Notes under the pieces: generated by a model
The model's database searches: none
What the model was told of the DNA's origin: nothing
Seen by the model: only the letters and a program-made list of their open reading frames with translations
Assembly: GCA_943325595.2 (NCBI GenBank)
Contig: CALPQA020000097.1
Span: 1-6,901 of the forward strand
Direction: 5' to 3'
From: Auritidibacter sp. Marseille-P8566
GTDB lineage: Bacteria > Bacteroidota > Bacteroidia > Flavobacteriales > Flavobacteriaceae
DNA: 6,901 nucleotides
Shown: one piece after another, positions 6,152 through 6,901 of the stretch
How the letters are laid out: each line of letters opens with the position of its first letter
Position numbering within the stretch: the first letter of the stretch is position 1
Program-made: the position numbers and the translations under genes

Positions 6152-6496
6152 ATGAAAAAAATAAATATAGTATTACTAGCAATTAGTGGATTGTTCCTTG
6201 TTTCATGCGAATCAGCCACCATACAAGATATTTCGGCAGTGGTTACCAATCCAACTTATACTGCGCACATTGCACCTGTAATGTCTGCAAAATGCACTAG
6301 TTGCCACGGTCAATCAAGAAATCAATATCCAAATTTAGAAACGTATGCAGCCGTTAAAGATGCGGCTCAAAATGGTACTTTATTGTGTAGATTAGATGCT
6401 TCTTGTGGAAATATTATGCCTCAAGAAGGTTCTTTGCCACAAGCAACTATTACAATGATTAACAATTGGGCGGATAATAATTTTCCTGAAAATTAA
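6152..6496 (+). CDS. Mono-haem c-type cytochrome lipoprotein
   Basis: This is a 114-residue protein with a lipoprotein signal peptide. The lipobox LVSC places the lipidated cysteine at residue 19. A single haem-attachment motif CTSCH lies at 48-52 in AHIAPVMSAKCTSCHG, the usual opening of small cytochrome c domains. Met89 in NIMPQEG is the likely second iron ligand, and the ending ITMINNWADNNFPEN is the typical last helix. Cys79 and Cys85 are extra cysteines flanking the Met loop and may form a disulfide. It should be anchored to a membrane facing the periplasm and carry electrons between partners. The gene lies between the DUF5777-type barrel and YceI genes, 11 bases from each, which ties those two proteins to a redox process. 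Haem attachment requires a cytochrome c maturation system encoded elsewhere. Confidence 0.9.
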   Translation: MKKINIVLLAISGLFLVSCESATIQDISAVVTNPTYTAHIAPVMSAKCTSCHGQSRNQYPNLETYAAVKDAAQNGTLLCRLDASCGNIMPQEGSLPQATITMINNWADNNFPEN

Positions 6497-6507
6497 ATAA
6501 TAAAAAG

Positions 6508-6901
6508 ATGAAAAAAGTTTTAATTCTTTCGTTGGCATTATTTTTGGCAAATGTAACTTTTGCGCAAAGAATGCTTACCCGTTCTGGGGAAATTAAATTT
6601 GATGCTTCAATGCCAAATTTAGTCGAGATTGCTGGAAAAAGCAATACTGTTTCTGCAATACTGGACGAGGCTACTGGTCAATTTGCAACAAGCGCAATTA
6701 TTAAATCTTTTCGATTTAAATCACCTTTAATGGAAGAACATTTTAATGAAAATTATATGGAATCTTCTAAATTTCCAAACTCAACTTTCAAAGGTAAAGT
6801 TACAGGATTTGATGCTAAAAAAGTAACGGCAACAAAAACGGCTTATGATGTTGAAGGAGATTTGACAATACACGGAGTTACGAAGAAAGTAAAAACTAAA
6901 A
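6508..6901 (+). CDS. YceI-family lipocalin-like protein, cut at the right edge
   Basis: The ATG at 6508 opens a frame that stays open to the window end (131 codons visible). A signal peptide spans residues 1-20 (ending NVTFAQ). The mature part follows the YceI pattern: SGEIKFDAS near 26-34, IKSFRFKSPLMEEHFNENYMES at about 65-86, the core KFPNSTFKGKVTGF (88-101), then YDVEGDLTIHGVTKKV. YceI proteins form an elongated beta-barrel that binds polyisoprenoid or quinone-like lipids in the periplasm. In E. coli, yceI neighbours a cytochrome b561 gene, so pairing with a cytochrome here is in keeping with the family. The last strands, about 50-60 residues, lie beyond the window, and whether the operon continues is not known. 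Confidence 0.9.
   Translation, partial: MKKVLILSLALFLANVTFAQRMLTRSGEIKFDASMPNLVEIAGKSNTVSAILDEATGQFATSAIIKSFRFKSPLMEEHFNENYMESSKFPNSTFKGKVTGFDAKKVTATKTAYDVEGDLTIHGVTKKVKTK

Noticed and set aside
1..6901. CRISPR array, tRNA/rRNA genes, insertion sequence or phage attachment site
   Set aside because: No regularly spaced repeats, no cloverleaf or rRNA-like stretch, no transposase or integrase, and no terminal inverted repeats with target duplications were seen.

Overview
This is an AT-rich window in which every credible gene lies on the + strand. Several signs point to a member of the Bacteroidota, most likely a Flavobacterium-like organism. One gene ends in a type IX secretion (T9SS) type A sorting domain. 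Three promoter regions carry the Bacteroidota -7 element TAnnTTTG and a fourth is one base off it. Start codons are preceded by A-rich stretches rather than strong Shine-Dalgarno sites. Several proteins (a DUF5777-type barrel, an OB-fold membrane-anchored protein and a YceI protein with a flavobacterial-looking core) are typical of that phylum. Family assignments come from reading the proteins, not from database searches.

Layout. (1) Positions 1-82 hold at most the last codons of an upstream gene. (2) Positions 66-1036 hold an SdpR/SdpI-type pair. It consists of a small ArsR-fold autorepressor and a six-helix SdpI-like membrane protein, preceded by a promoter with a perfect 8-bp inverted repeat that covers the -7 element and the predicted start point. 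No Sdp-type toxin gene is visible. (3) Positions 1066-3291 hold a 730-residue radical SAM protein with a split B12-binding-like N-terminal region, a CX4CX2C cluster motif and a TTG start. (4) Positions 3330-4729 hold a two-gene unit: an exported ankyrin-repeat protein and a DOMON-domain protein with a T9SS sorting tail. It has its own promoter and ends in a long intrinsic terminator. (5) From 4740 to the right edge runs a tight four-gene unit, with gaps of 6, 11 and 11 bases. It encodes a membrane-anchored OB-fold protein, a DUF5777-type outer-membrane barrel, a mono-haem c-type cytochrome lipoprotein and a YceI-type lipocalin cut by the window end. This unit is preceded by an unusual set of overlapping inverted and direct repeats that run right up to the first start codon.

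How the genes may work together. The SdpR/SdpI pair should be self-regulating. The last two units share an envelope theme: all six products have export or membrane signals. At least one (cytochrome c), probably two (DOMON, which keeps candidate haem-ligand Met and His), are likely haem proteins, and YceI proteins bind isoprenoid or quinone-like lipids in known cases. A periplasmic or cell-surface electron-transfer module is a reasonable inference, but no biochemical role can be read from the sequence alone. The radical SAM enzyme has no visible substrate partner in the window.
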